This document shows, piece by piece, positions 26,222-36,407 of a stretch of DNA of 64,000 bases. Origin of the DNA: an uncultured Alteromonadaceae bacterium (GTDB taxonomy: Bacteria; Pseudomonadota; Gammaproteobacteria; Enterobacterales; Alteromonadaceae); contig CANMXU010000008.1 in the NCBI GenBank assembly GCA_947501935.1, positions 62,001 through 126,000 on the forward strand, given 5' to 3'. A model generated the notes under the pieces. It saw only the letters and a program-made list of their open reading frames with translations, was not told where the DNA came from and searched no databases. The position numbers and the translations under genes were made by a program. Every line of letters starts with the position of its first letter. Positions within the stretch are counted from its first letter, which is position 1.

Positions 26222-29044
26222 CTAACTTATTGACATTAGAGGGATGCTGATAACTAATTGACTGCCATTTTCATGTTCATCAAAGGTATTAACTGAAGCA
26301 CTATATTTACTGGCTATTTGTCGAATATAGTACATTGACATGTCAAATTTTATTTTGCTTTTGAAGGTAATAAAGCTACTTTCATCATCACTAACAGTTA
26401 GCCATATTTTATTTTTAAACTCTTGTAAATGAACGGTGAAGCTTTGAGCATTACCATTAATAATGGCACTTGTAAGCGCTTCGTAGACCATTTTATAAAT
26501 ATCGGCTTGTAGTTCATAACTGAGTTTTTCTTCATCAATTTCAGCTTTACTAACAATTAAAATATTATATTTGTTATGTAAATAATCACTTAAATAAGGC
26601 AAGGCAATATTAAGTGATTTACCTTCTAAATTATCGGGTTCATCGGTTTTTAATTGTGAGTCTAATTCGGTCAGTGCTTGATGGATCATTTGCTGAACAT
26701 CACCTAAAGTCTGCTCAATATTATTTGAATCTTTCTGTTCTATACGCTCGACAGCATTAGTTAAGCTTTTGCGTATGTTTAATGACGCCTTACCGCGCTT
26801 ACTAATATCTGAAGCGAGTAATTGATGAATTTGTTTAATTGATTTTGCTCGTAAATATAACAGCCAAAAGGTCATCGCGAAGGCGCTAAATAAGGTCACG
26901 ATATATAATACCTGCATGTTTGGCGTCCAGTACCAAGGATAGGCGACATTTATTTGAGAAAAAGCTTGGTGGTTACTCCATTGGCCTAAGCTATTGGTGC
27001 CTTCAATATTGAGGTTATAAGTACCTGAAGCTAAACCTGTTAAGGTTAATTGATTACCATTTACGTTGTTCCATTTTGAATTGTTAATTTGATACTTAAA
27101 CTGTTTTTCTTTTCCTGAACGATGATCAGAGCTAGACAGTTCAAAAGAAATAACATCATTAGGAGAGTTTACATAAATAGGTTTATTTTCAATGTAAGTT
27201 TTACCTGAAATAGTAGTTTTACTAATATGAATTTGGGCATTATAAAACTTTGCTTTTGCTAACGGTACTTCCAATATGCCAGCGTAATGGGCAGCATAAA
27301 CCTTATTGTCAAATAACACCGCTTCGCTTGAAAAGCTTAAGTCTTCAGTATTGGGGACTAAGGTTAATTGATAGTCTTTAGGGTCTAAGGTATATAAGCC
27401 TTGACTGGTTGGCGCCCAGATTTGTTCTTTGATTGCCCGTATATATGTAAAGCTGAGATCTTTAGCAATATGAGCCAATAATTCTTTACTTTTGTTAAAA
27501 ACAAAAAGACCATTACCATGAGTTGAAGCAAATATTTTATTGTGGCTCTGAGTTAAAGAAATCACTTTACTGGTAATAGGTAAGGATATTTTTGAGATGG
27601 TTTTATTTGCACTATCATAAACATCAACCCCTTTTGCCGTAGCAAGCCACACAGAGTCATCGCTTAACGGCAATAAGTCGATAATTTCAGCAGAGCTAAA
27701 TAATACTTTATCATCAACAACTGCTTCAATTTCATGCTTAAAGGTATTGTAAATAATAAAACCGTTCTCGTCGGTACCTATATATAAGCGTCTATTTTTA
27801 TAAGCCAGTTTTAACAGTATTTGTTGATTATTACCTATGTTAAGTTTTCTAATTGTTTGCTTGACTGAATTGTATAACCATAGTCCGTCAAAAGTAGCAA
27901 TATAGACACTGTCACCAACAGTTTGCAGGTCCATTATCTTCAAACCTTTGCTGGTGAAATTAGTATTAATGTTTTCAGCTAGAAAGGGCGACTCTTCATC
28001 AAAGTCATGCAAACCTGCGCCGTAACTCCCTAAAATAAGTGCATTATTGACCCGAGCCATTTCAATCGAGTTTTCAGTACGAGTATCAAATACTTTACTA
28101 TGTCTTACATTATAGGCCTGTGAAAGTTTCTGAATACCTTGGCTATTGATAACCCATAATACGCCAGAACTATCGTGATAAAGGTGCTGAGGAGTTACAT
28201 CTACATTGCTGGTGTAGTTATGTTTTATTCGCCTTAAATTTTCATTGAGGTGTTTTACTTTGCCACGTTGATTGATAATAAAAATACTTTCTAAATTATT
28301 GGCGGTAGTAATTGCTTGGGGGGCACTGTTTAATGGTAAGGAAGTACTCTTTTTATTGATGGTAATGGCAATAACTGAATTTTTAGTCATCACCATGACT
28401 TTATTTTTGGTTACGCTAACTTGCTCGATATTTTTATAAAAGAAGGTTTCTACACCTGAAGGTGTAATTTCATAAACCCCAGTGTGGTTATAAAAAAATA
28501 AGCGTTCTTTAAAAATAAAAAAGTCATTTAGATCAGTATTTTCTTTGATTAATGACGTTGTATTTGTTGCAGGATCAAAGCTATATATAGCATTAGGAGA
28601 AATGGCAAAGGCATAGTACTTATTATTAAACTTAATTGCGTTATAAACACTCCTGTTTTTGGGGATAAGAGGAATACTTTCTCCCTTTCCTGTTTGCGGG
28701 CTAATTTCCCATAAACCATGACTTTCAGTACCTACTAGTATTTTATCATCGTGTTTACTTAAGCTATGTGTCCATGTAAAAGGAACTTGCCAATAAGGTG
28801 TATTACTGGAGAAATTGATAATACCTTTATTATCATATCGTGATAGACCTTTACGTCCGGTAAACCAAATAAAGCCTTGGTTATCTTGTGTAATATCAGA
28901 AATGTTCTTGAGATTTTCAAGGGTATCTGTTTGATAGGCATAACTGGCATGTGGAAATAAACTAAGTGGAAGATAACACAGGGTAATAAGTGGCAAAATG
29001 AATTGCCACTTATGAAAAAACTTAGAGAATACTTTCGCTACCAC
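26222..29044 (-). CDS. Membrane sensor: beta-propeller + Y_Y_Y + degenerate kinase-like ATPase domain
   Basis: A ~940-residue sensor. A signal/anchor near the N-terminus (FILPLITLCYLPL) leads to a periplasmic two-component-regulator propeller (repeats such as ITQDNQGFIWFTGRKGLSRY). A Y_Y_Y Ig-like domain (FKYQINNSKWNNV) and one membrane helix (VLYIVTLFSAFAMTFWLLYL) follow. The cytosolic end looks like a NarL/LytS-type ATPase (YKMVYEALTSAIINGNAQS as N-box, GSQLVISIP at the end). The DxGxG box reads VSDDESSFI and no clear phospho-accepting His is seen, so it may not be an active kinase. The start is uncertain: I use GTG 29044; the frame stays open to 29233, inside the upstream gene. No response regulator is adjacent. 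Confidence 0.7.
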   Translation of the reverse strand: MVAKVFSKFFHKWQFILPLITLCYLPLSLFPHASYAYQTDTLENLKNISDITQDNQGFIWFTGRKGLSRYDNKGIINFSSNTPYWQVPFTWTHSLSKHDDKILVGTESHGLWEISPQTGKGESIPLIPKNRSVYNAIKFNNKYYAFAISPNAIYSFDPATNTTSLIKENTDLNDFFIFKERLFFYNHTGVYEITPSGVETFFYKNIEQVSVTKNKVMVMTKNSVIAITINKKSTSLPLNSAPQAITTANNLESIFIINQRGKVKHLNENLRRIKHNYTSNVDVTPQHLYHDSSGVLWVINSQGIQKLSQAYNVRHSKVFDTRTENSIEMARVNNALILGSYGAGLHDFDEESPFLAENINTNFTSKGLKIMDLQTVGDSVYIATFDGLWLYNSVKQTIRKLNIGNNQQILLKLAYKNRRLYIGTDENGFIIYNTFKHEIEAVVDDKVLFSSAEIIDLLPLSDDSVWLATAKGVDVYDSANKTISKISLPITSKVISLTQSHNKIFASTHGNGLFVFNKSKELLAHIAKDLSFTYIRAIKEQIWAPTSQGLYTLDPKDYQLTLVPNTEDLSFSSEAVLFDNKVYAAHYAGILEVPLAKAKFYNAQIHISKTTISGKTYIENKPIYVNSPNDVISFELSSSDHRSGKEKQFKYQINNSKWNNVNGNQLTLTGLASGTYNLNIEGTNSLGQWSNHQAFSQINVAYPWYWTPNMQVLYIVTLFSAFAMTFWLLYLRAKSIKQIHQLLASDISKRGKASLNIRKSLTNAVERIEQKDSNNIEQTLGDVQQMIHQALTELDSQLKTDEPDNLEGKSLNIALPYLSDYLHNKYNILIVSKAEIDEEKLSYELQADIYKMVYEALTSAIINGNAQSFTVHLQEFKNKIWLTVSDDESSFITFKSKIKFDMSMYYIRQIASKYSASVNTFDEHENGSQLVISIPLMSIS

Positions 29045-29474
29045 CTTCTGGCGCGTGCCTTTTTGCACCGCAACCCGCAAAGACGTTTGGTAATACATCA
29101 TCTGCAATAGGTTTTTGTACGAATAGGTAAGTAGGTTTTCTTGGGTCGTCATCTTGTTGTTTGGTTGCCCAGGCGTGACGTATTTTTTCAGCATGTTCCT
29201 TGCCATATTTAACTTCAAAGGCTGTGGCAACAATTTCTACACCAAAATCGTCCATAACCAGCATTGTGTTGTTATGGTAGCCACTTGTGGTGTCAAAATC
29301 TATATCTACTGTTAAAATGTTATTTTCTGGTAGTACCAAATCGGCTCGTAATTTAGCCACAACAGCTCTATCTGGCTGTGCAGTTAAGTTGGTGCGATTG
29401 GGTTTGTTGGTCATATCGTAGATGAGGTTGATATCGTCTGCTAGGCGTGTTTGTTCATTTCTTAAAGCTGACAT
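29022..29474 (-). CDS. Hypothetical protein upstream of the propeller sensor
   Basis: Unrecognised 150-residue soluble protein without signal peptide or membrane helix. It starts MSALRNEQTRLADD and has a moderately charged, mixed alpha/beta composition with one Cys near the end (AGCGAKRH). Coding is supported by a full-length frame, a normal ATG and codon use like its neighbours. Its stop overlaps the likely start region of the sensor gene, so the two are probably one transcript and translationally coupled. Function unknown. Confidence 0.65.
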   Translation of the reverse strand: MSALRNEQTRLADDINLIYDMTNKPNRTNLTAQPDRAVVAKLRADLVLPENNILTVDIDFDTTSGYHNNTMLVMDDFGVEIVATAFEVKYGKEHAEKIRHAWATKQQDDDPRKPTYLFVQKPIADDVLPNVFAGCGAKRHAPEGGSESIL

Positions 29475-29719
29475 AATTATTCCTTAATCGTATCAATTTA
29501 AAGTGGAAGACTTAAAATAAGTCGCCATAACTATAGGCGAAAACTGTGAAGAAAATAAAGTGTTTAGTAGATTTATTTTTATTTTCTTGAGAATAGTTCG
29601 AATAAAACCTGCAACTTAGTTAAAATCAAAATGCTAAAACAAGACCTGAATTCAAGTTGTTAAATCAATTCATTAAATCAAAGTTTCAAGATAATGTTTC
29701 AAAAGAATAGGTATGTGTA

Positions 29720-30889
29720 ATGTCGAATAAGTTTGATTGTATAGTGATTGGTGGTGGTATGGTTGGTGCGGCTAGTGCACTGGCGTTAGCTCAACTAGGG
29801 CTAAGTGTTGCTGTAGTTGAAAAACAAGCCCCGCAAGCGTATAAACCTGAACAAGCCTTTGACCTGCGTGTATCGGCCATATCATTGGCTTCACAGCACT
29901 TACTTGAGCAACTTGACGCTTGGCAGTCTATTAGCAAACAACGGTTATGCCCTTATAAGCGTTTAGGTGTTTGGGAAACTCAATTGTCTTATACCGAGTT
30001 TAATGCCGACGATATTAAGCAAGCTCATCTAGGTCATATTATTGAAAATCGTTTATTACAATTATCATTATGGCAAAAAATTGCAGAGCACGAAAATGTG
30101 ACGCTTTTTTGCCCTGATACTTTATTAAGCTTTGAGCAAAGTAATAACGAAATTACCGTTGTACTTGAAAGTCAGCAATTAACCAGTTCATTACTAATTG
30201 CTGCTGATGGCGCCAACTCAAAGGTGCGACAACTTGCCAGTATTGGAATTACCGGTTGGGATTATCCGCAATCAGCAATGCTAATAAATGTTGAAACGCA
30301 AAAAATGCAGCAAGATATTACTTGGCAACAGTTTTATCCAACAGGGCCTGTGGCAATGCTTCCTTTACCTGGCAAAAATGCCTCGCTAGTTTGGTATCAC
30401 CAACGCGATGAAATAAAACGTTTGTCGGCATTGTCAAATGAGCAGCTTGAAGGTGAAGTGCATCAGCATTTCCCAGAAAAGTTAGGGCAGGTTAAAGTGA
30501 TTGCTAAAGGCGCATTCCCACTAACACGCCGACACGCTAATACCTATCAGTCAGGCCGAGTTTTATTATTAGGGGATGCAGCGCACACTATTAACCCTAT
30601 GGCAGGACAAGGCGTTAATTTAGGTTTTAAAGACGTAAAAGCATTGCAAACGGTTATTGCTACAGCCATTGGTGAAGGTCAATGTTGGCACTCCCCACAA
30701 GTACTCGCGGGTTACGAAAAATACCGACGACCAGATAATTTGTTGATGAGCTCAACTATGGACGCACTCTATACCAGCTTTTCTCATCCATCTCCCTTAA
30801 TTAAGCTGGCACGTAATAGCGGCCTGTTCTTAGCTAATCGACTACCTTACCTGAAAAATAAAGCGTTAGCCTATGCTTGCGGGGTTTAG
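29720..30889 (+). CDS. ubiF: Ubiquinone biosynthesis FAD hydroxylase (UbiF-type)
   Basis: Flavin monooxygenase of the UbiH/UbiF/VisC family, hydroxylating the ubiquinone ring. The FAD loop is GGGMVGAASALALA (about 11-24), the DG motif is AADGANSKVR and the second FAD motif is GDAAHTINPMAGQGVNLG. Length 389 equals E. coli UbiF (391). The family members are alike, so UbiH or UbiM type cannot be excluded. Monocistronic, upstream of the tRNA array, which is on the other strand. Confidence 0.82.
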   Translation: MSNKFDCIVIGGGMVGAASALALAQLGLSVAVVEKQAPQAYKPEQAFDLRVSAISLASQHLLEQLDAWQSISKQRLCPYKRLGVWETQLSYTEFNADDIKQAHLGHIIENRLLQLSLWQKIAEHENVTLFCPDTLLSFEQSNNEITVVLESQQLTSSLLIAADGANSKVRQLASIGITGWDYPQSAMLINVETQKMQQDITWQQFYPTGPVAMLPLPGKNASLVWYHQRDEIKRLSALSNEQLEGEVHQHFPEKLGQVKVIAKGAFPLTRRHANTYQSGRVLLLGDAAHTINPMAGQGVNLGFKDVKALQTVIATAIGEGQCWHSPQVLAGYEKYRRPDNLLMSSTMDALYTSFSHPSPLIKLARNSGLFLANRLPYLKNKALAYACGV

Positions 30890-31071
30890 CTCGCGGTTAA
30901 AGGTGCTGTTAAACTTGATATAAGATGATGATTGTTATTGATGAAGTAATGATCAAGGGGATTTTTTGCAAACTTTGATTTTTATATAGATTTTAAAGTA
31001 GTAAGGAAGAGTTTGATGTTTTATAACGAGAGTCGCGTAACTAGCTATTTATAGTGTTCAGGGTTTTGAAA

Positions 31072-31148
31072 TGGTGGCTACACCGGGATTTGAACCTGGG
31101 ACCCCATCATTATGAGTGATGTGCTCTAACCAGCTGAGCTATGTAGCC
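31072..31148 (-). tRNA. tRNA-Met (CAU)
   Basis: 77 bases including encoded CCA. It folds as a cloverleaf with acceptor GGCTACA/TGTAGCC, anticodon CAT and TPsiC loop GTTCAAATC. The D-arm AGCTCAGCTGGT indicates elongator Met rather than initiator. Last tRNA of the array; identical to the two other Met copies. Confidence 0.95.
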
Positions 31149-31251
31149 ATTTCAATAGATAAATCATGCAGCGTATAAAACCATTAATAATCATATGGCT
31201 TTAAATAATTGCATTGAAGTATATGTTGATGGATTTTGTATTAGAAACAAA

Positions 31252-31340
31252 TGGTACGGGAAGAGAGACTTGAACTCTCACATCTTGCGCTACTGGAGCC
31301 TAGTTATCTAACATAAGCTGCGCGTCTATAACTTCACAAA
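31252..31340 (-). pseudogene. Degenerate tRNA-Leu
   Basis: The 3' part (CCA, acceptor strand, T-arm and variable arm) matches the intact tRNA-Leu(UAG) nearby with two changes. The anticodon stem and 5' half are replaced: after GGCTCC the sequence becomes unrelated AT-rich sequence, with only the GACGCG remnant recognisable. No acceptor stem can form, so it is a broken copy left by the local duplication. Confidence 0.85.
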
Positions 31341-31358
31341 TGGTTGAGAACTTTGAAA

Positions 31359-31435
31359 TGGTGGCTACACCGGGATTTGAACCTGGGACCCCATCATTAT
31401 GAGTGATGTGCTCTAACCAGCTGAGCTATGTAGCC
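31359..31435 (-). tRNA. tRNA-Met (CAU)
   Basis: 77 bases with CCA; sequence identical to the copies at 31072 and 32129. It lies in the second copy of the duplicated block, directly upstream (in transcription) of the broken tRNA-Leu. Confidence 0.95.
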
Positions 31436-31538
31436 ATTTCAATAGATAAATCATGCAATGTTTAAAACCATTAATAATCATATGGCTTTAAATAATTGCA
31501 TTGAAGTATATGTTGATGGATTTTGTATTAGAAACAAA

Positions 31539-31623
<85 letters not shown>

Positions 31624-31738
31624 ATTTTGTGCTCACCATATTATAAATAAATTACAATATAGCTCAGGGCTAGCCCTGTTAATACATTAGCCTAAGTCAT
31701 GAAAAGTGATAATGAAATTAGGTTTAAAGTGAAGAGAG

Positions 31739-31813
31739 TGGCTGGGGTATGAGGATTTGAACCTCAGAATGACGGGATCAAAACCCGCTGCCTTACCGCT
31801 TGGCTATACCCCA
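31739..31813 (-). tRNA. tRNA-Gln (UUG)
   Basis: 75 bases with CCA. Acceptor TGGGGTA/TACCCCA with discriminator G; anticodon TTG in loop TTTTGAT. First of two identical Gln copies in the array. Confidence 0.95.
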
Positions 31814-31904
31814 ACAGGAGTCTCTTACTTTGTTACATTGCACCCTTTACTTCGATTAATATTACCTAATTAAAAATTGAGTAAATTAACTGAACTAAAG
31901 AAAG

Positions 31905-31979
31905 TGGCTGGGGTATGAGGATTTGAACCTCAGAATGACGGGATCAAAACCCGCTGCCTTACCGCTTGGCTATACCCCA
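31905..31979 (-). tRNA. tRNA-Gln (UUG)
   Basis: 75 bases with CCA, identical to the copy at 31739. The set Met-Leu-Gln-Gln is the same type of mix as the E. coli metT-leuW-glnUW-metU-glnVX operon. Confidence 0.95.
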
Positions 31980-32017
31980 ACAATGTAACTTTCTTCGCAA
32001 CATGATGTTGCTTGAAA

Positions 32018-32102
<85 letters not shown>

Positions 32103-32128
32103 ATTTCAATAACTAACTTTAAGAGAAG

Positions 32129-32205
32129 TGGTGGCTACACCGGGATTTGAACCTGGGACCCCATCATTATGAGTGATGTGCTCTAACCAGCTGAGCTATG
32201 TAGCC
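32129..32205 (-). tRNA. tRNA-Met (CAU)
   Basis: 77 bases with CCA, anticodon CAT, elongator type. First gene of the array; the promoter lies 31-60 bases upstream. Confidence 0.95.
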
Positions 32206-32236
32206 TTACCATCTTGCCTCTCAGCAAGTGGCGCGT

Positions 32237-32265
32237 ATTATGCAAATCTGATCGGCTTACGTCAA
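32237..32265 (-). promoter_or_regulatory. Strong promoter of the tRNA array with GC discriminator
   Basis: Minus strand: TTGACG (32260-32265), 17-base spacer, CATAAT (32237-32242), then ACGCGCC. A GC-rich discriminator next to the -10 is the mark of stable-RNA promoters under ppGpp control. It lies about 30 bases before the first tRNA. Confidence 0.85.
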
Positions 32266-32637
32266 CCGTTTTTTTATAAAAAAGATGACTTTTTATTTGT
32301 TTGATTAAAGAGTCGTCAAATTGGCTGTAATCTAAGCGAATAATAGCCTAAACCCACGTTGAGACTATTTGTTTCGCTATTATTGGCGTTGTTGTGTTTA
32401 GAAGGCTTTTACTAAAATACTTTCTGCTATAGCTGGCGAACGATATTATTTATTAGCAGGAGCTGTTGCTGTTTTTATTAAGTCATCGAAATACTTTGCT
32501 AGCATCTCCAATTTAGCCACTTGTTAATTTTAAATAACTGACAGGCGTTTTATTATCAACAGCAATGTATTCGAAAAATACTTTAGTTTATTGGACCGGC
32601 GAGAAGGGGGATGAGAGGAGTTGATATGTGTAGAAGC
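32266..32637. other. Non-coding stretch between the tRNA promoter and the ychF terminator
   Basis: About 370 AT-rich bases. I see no reading frame with family likeness, no RNA gene and no repeat here apart from A/T runs. Confidence 0.5.
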
Positions 32638-32698
32638 AAAAAACAGAGTTTTCTATTGTTATATGCCCTTTTATGAGAACAATAATTAGAAAACTCTG
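32638..32698 (-). terminator. Terminator of the ychF transcript
   Basis: A 12-bp stem (CAGAGTTTTCTA with TAGAAAACTCTG) is extended by TTGTT/AACAA after a small bulge. On the minus strand it is followed by six T. It starts about 60 bases after the ychF stop. Confidence 0.8.
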
Positions 32699-32760
32699 CT
32701 TTTATATAAATGTATAGCTGTAGCTATTTTGCTAAATTGTAGTCGAATAAGTTTTAGCGG

Positions 32761-33852
32761 CTAAACGTTAAATCTGAAATGGACAACGTCACCATCTTTA
32801 ACGCGGTATTCTTTACCTTCTAAACGCCATTTACCTGCATCCTTTGCACCTGACTCACCGTTAAATTCGATAAAGTCATCAAAGCTAACAACTTCAGCGC
32901 GAATAAAACCTTTTTCAAAGTCAGTATGAATAACACCTGCAGCTTGTGGCGCCGTTGCATTTTGTTTCACTGTCCATGCACGTACTTCTTTAACACCGGC
33001 AGTGAAATACGTTTGTAAATGCAATAAACCATAACCTGAATTAATCACACGGTTTAGGCCTGGTTCTTCTAAACCCATTTCAGCCATGAACTCTTCGCGG
33101 TCTTCGTCATCCATTTCAGATAATTCACCTTCAATTTCAGCGCAAACAGCAACAACTACCGCACCTTCTTTTTCGGCAATGCCGTGAACAACATCTAAAT
33201 ATGGATTATTTTCAAAGCCATCGTCATTTACATTAGCAATGTACATGGTAGGTTTGATGGTTAAAAAGTTAAGATAAGCAACGGCGGCTTTTTCTTCTTT
33301 AGATAAATCTAACGAACGCACCATATGGCCGTCTTCAACATGCTTTAATATTTTCTCTAATACCGGCATTTCAAATTTTGCGTCTTTATCGCCGCCTTTA
33401 GCGCGTTTAGCTTGGCGGGTAATTGCGCGCTCGGCAGTATCCATATCAGCTAAAGCTAGCTCGGTATTAATTACGTCAATATCATCTGCAGGATTAATTT
33501 TGTTAGCAACATGAATAATATTGTCATTTTCAAAACAACGTACCACATGGCCAATAGCATCAGTTTCACGAATGTTAGCTAAAAACTTATTACCTAAACC
33601 TTCACCTTTTGAAGCTCCAGCAACTAGGCCGGCAATATCAACAAATTCCATAGTGGTAGCTAATACACGTTCAGGGTTCACAATTTTAGCTAATTGGTCT
33701 AAACGTGGATCAGGTACAGGTACCACACCAGTATTTGGTTCGATTGTACAAAACGGAAAGTTTGCAGCTTCAATACCTGCTTTGGTTAATGCATTGAAAA
33801 GGGTTGATTTACCAACGTTGGGCAAGCCAACAATACCGCATTTGAATCCCAT
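32761..33852 (-). CDS. ychF: Redox-regulated ribosome-binding ATPase YchF
   Basis: Obg-family P-loop NTPase (OLA1/YchF) that prefers ATP and binds ribosomes. The P-loop is [12 protein letters not shown] (8-19), the switch II region is [17 protein letters not shown], and a C-terminal TGS domain ends in [12 protein letters not shown]. Length 363 equals the E. coli protein. It follows pth by 43 bases, the standard pth-ychF pair. Confidence 0.97.
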   Translation of the reverse strand: MGFKCGIVGLPNVGKSTLFNALTKAGIEAANFPFCTIEPNTGVVPVPDPRLDQLAKIVNPERVLATTMEFVDIAGLVAGASKGEGLGNKFLANIRETDAIGHVVRCFENDNIIHVANKINPADDIDVINTELALADMDTAERAITRQAKRAKGGDKDAKFEMPVLEKILKHVEDGHMVRSLDLSKEEKAAVAYLNFLTIKPTMYIANVNDDGFENNPYLDVVHGIAEKEGAVVVAVCAEIEGELSEMDDEDREEFMAEMGLEEPGLNRVINSGYGLLHLQTYFTAGVKEVRAWTVKQNATAPQAAGVIHTDFEKGFIRAEVVSFDDFIEFNGESGAKDAGKWRLEGKEYRVKDGDVVHFRFNV

Positions 33853-33895
33853 GATATTTACCTATGTGTTTAGCTAAAATGTAGTGGTTAAACTA

Positions 33896-34480
33896 TTAAG
33901 CTACTTTAAATGAATGCAAACGATTTTGTGCTTTTTTCAAATCGTCTTTTTGCCAGATGTCGATGCAGCGACTTGCTTCATCAATGGCTTGTTCTATTTT
34001 GTCTTGGTCAATTTTTGGTGCCTTGCCAAGTACATGTCCGGTTACGCGATCTCTATGGCCGGGGTGACCAATGCCAATGCGCAATCGGTAAAATTCTTTG
34101 TTATTTGCCATACGGGCAATAATATCGCGCAGGCCATTATGCCCACCATGTCCGCCACCTTGCTTTATTTTACAAACACCCGGTTCCATATCTAGTTCAT
34201 CATGAGCAACCAATATATTTTCTACAGGAATACGGAAAAAGTTTGCAAGAGGAGCAACCGATTGACCACTTCTATTCATAAAGGTGGTTGGAATGAGTAA
34301 ATGAACAAGTTCACCACCAATTTCACCTTTGCCATATAGGCCGAAGTATTTTTTTTCAGGTCGTAGGGAGATATTATTACGAGCAGCGAGTTCTTCGACG
34401 AACCAAACACCTGCATTATGACGAGTTTTTGTATATTCGGGGCCTGGATTACCCAGGCCCACAACTAGTTGAATAGTCAT
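33896..34480 (-). CDS. pth: Peptidyl-tRNA hydrolase
   Basis: Releases peptides from tRNAs that drop off ribosomes. [11 protein letters not shown] at the start, catalytic His21 in TRHNAG, and the Asp of [19 protein letters not shown] is present. Length 194 is normal. It lies 20 bases after rplY, so rplY-pth-ychF is likely one unit. Confidence 0.97.
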   Translation of the reverse strand: MTIQLVVGLGNPGPEYTKTRHNAGVWFVEELAARNNISLRPEKKYFGLYGKGEIGGELVHLLIPTTFMNRSGQSVAPLANFFRIPVENILVAHDELDMEPGVCKIKQGGGHGGHNGLRDIIARMANNKEFYRLRIGIGHPGHRDRVTGHVLGKAPKIDQDKIEQAIDEASRCIDIWQKDDLKKAQNRLHSFKVA

Positions 34481-34500
34481 TTAAGTAAAAAACTTAATGA

Positions 34501-35127
34501 TTATTCAGCAGCTTCAGTTTCTGCTTCAGCTTCTTCGCTGTCGTCATCACTTGAACCTTTCGGTGCATTTAGACTTGCAACAGCTAGGTCATGGCTTTCA
34601 CCTTTAGCTAATTCATCAGAAGTTACGCCTTCTGGTAAAGTAACGTCAGATAAATGCAATGTTTGACCAACTTCTAAGCCTGCAACATCAACTTCGATGA
34701 AATCAGGGATGTTAGCAGGTAAACAGCTAATCGCAATTTCATTCACGTGGTGAGCCATTTTGCCACCTTTTTTCTCTGCAGCGTCTTCGTTGATGAAGTG
34801 AACTGGAGCATTAACGTGAACAGCATGCGTAGCGTCAACACGTAAAAAATCTAAGTGCATTACTAGTTGCTTAAATGGGTGACGTTGCATGTCTTTTAAT
34901 AAACATTCAACTGGCTTGCCATCTACGTTTAAAGTTAAAACGTGAGAATAAAAAGCTTCTTCTTGTTGGGCACGGTATACTTTGCTGTGCTCTAACGTTA
35001 AAGAAATAGGTTCTTGGCCTTCACCGTAAAGAATTGCTGGAATTTTGTTAGCGTGACGTAGGCGGCGGCTCGCACCTTTCCCTAAGTCAGTACGTACTTC
35101 AGCATTCAAAGTAAATAAATCTGTCAT
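34501..35127 (-). CDS. rplY: 50S ribosomal protein L25 (CTC form)
   Basis: 208-residue long (CTC/TL5-type) form of L25, binding 5S rRNA. The N-terminal domain has [19 protein letters not shown]. The C-terminal beta domain is followed by an acidic tail of Asp, Glu and Ala. E. coli L25 has only the first domain. It starts the rplY-pth-ychF group. Confidence 0.95.
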   Translation of the reverse strand: MTDLFTLNAEVRTDLGKGASRRLRHANKIPAILYGEGQEPISLTLEHSKVYRAQQEEAFYSHVLTLNVDGKPVECLLKDMQRHPFKQLVMHLDFLRVDATHAVHVNAPVHFINEDAAEKKGGKMAHHVNEIAISCLPANIPDFIEVDVAGLEVGQTLHLSDVTLPEGVTSDELAKGESHDLAVASLNAPKGSSDDDSEEAEAETEAAE

Positions 35128-35291
35128 GGTTTAATACTCTTATATTAAGTTAAATAAAGTTGTTGTTTTTTGCGACCAAAAACAACACAAAGCCTTAAAA
35201 CGAACAGCGCTTAATTTAGCGACTATCAATTTAAGGCGCCGCATAATAACACCTCAGTGTTTACAGATCCAACAATTAAACCCCAGACAAT

Positions 35292-35316
35292 AAAAAAGGC
35301 ACCAAAAGTGCCTTTT
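35292..35316 (-). terminator. Terminator of prs
   Basis: A 9-bp stem (AAAAGGCAC with GTGCCTTTT, loop CAAAA) is followed on the minus strand by T residues, about 30 bases after the prs stop. Confidence 0.85.
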
Positions 35317-35343
35317 AAAGAAGATTATTTTCGCTGTTCGTAT

Positions 35344-36291
35344 TTAGCTATCAAACATTGCCGAAATAGATTCTTCATTGCAAACACGGCGAATAGCTTC
35401 AGATAACATACCAGCAAGGGTCAGTTGTCTTACTTTATCGAGTGCTTTTAATTCATCGCTTAGCGGAATTGAGTCTGTTACGACTACTTCGTCTAATACA
35501 GAATTTTTTAAGTTTTCAGCAGCATTACCAGATAGTACCGGGTGAGTTGCATAAGCAAAAACACGCTTAGCGCCATGTTCTTTTAATGCTTCAGCCGCTT
35601 TTGCTAATGTGCCACCTGTATCAATCATGTCATCAACGATGAAACAATCACGACCTTCCACATCACCAATAATATGCATTACTTGCGCAACATTGGCTTT
35701 AGGACGACGTTTATCAATAATGGCAAGGTCTGCATCATCTAGTAGTTTTGCTACAGCGCGAGCACGCACAACACCACCAATATCAGGAGAAACAACTACT
35801 GGGTTTTCAATGTTTCTTTTTACCATATCTTCTAAAAGAATAGGGGTACCAAATACATTATCTACTGGTACATCAAAGAAGCCTTGAATTTGCTCAGCGT
35901 GTAAATCAACCGTTAATACACGATCAACACCAACACTTGATAAGAAGTCAGCAACTACTTTTGCGGTAATTGGTACACGAGCACTGCGTACACGACGATC
36001 TTGGCGTGCGTAGCCAAAATATGGCATAACAGCTGTGATACGACCTGCAGAAGCACGACGTAATGCATCAATCATTACAATCAGTTCCATCAGGTTGTCG
36101 TTGGTTGGCGCACATGTGGATTGCACGATGAATACATCAGCGCCACGTACGTTTTCAGTGATTTCAACACTGATTTCACCGTCGCTAAAACTGCCTACTT
36201 TTGCTTCGCCTAAAGTAATATATAGACGGTTTGCAATTTCTTTAGCCAGTTCAGGGGTGGCGTTACCCGCAAAGATCTTCATGTCAGGCAC
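35344..36291 (-). CDS. prs: Ribose-phosphate pyrophosphokinase
   Basis: Makes PRPP from ribose-5-phosphate and ATP. Motifs: [10 protein letters not shown], the ATP-binding FGYARQDRR, catalytic His in [13 protein letters not shown] and the PRPP loop [13 protein letters not shown] 36291 is preferred: GAGG lies eight bases upstream and it gives the standard 315-residue protein beginning [10 protein letters not shown]. An in-frame ATG nine codons earlier (36318) is the alternative. It lies downstream of ispE, as in E. coli. Confidence 0.96.
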   Translation of the reverse strand: MPDMKIFAGNATPELAKEIANRLYITLGEAKVGSFSDGEISVEITENVRGADVFIVQSTCAPTNDNLMELIVMIDALRRASAGRITAVMPYFGYARQDRRVRSARVPITAKVVADFLSSVGVDRVLTVDLHAEQIQGFFDVPVDNVFGTPILLEDMVKRNIENPVVVSPDIGGVVRARAVAKLLDDADLAIIDKRRPKANVAQVMHIIGDVEGRDCFIVDDMIDTGGTLAKAAEALKEHGAKRVFAYATHPVLSGNAAENLKNSVLDEVVVTDSIPLSDELKALDKVRQLTLAGMLSEAIRRVCNEESISAMFDS

Positions 36292-36407
36292 TGTCAGTTC
36301 CTCAGAAACTTTTGACATTAATATTCCAACGCTGTAATTGCTATCAGTGATAACAGTATATCAGCACATTATTAAAAATTTGTCAGCATTTTTGAATTAA
36401 TAAAAAT

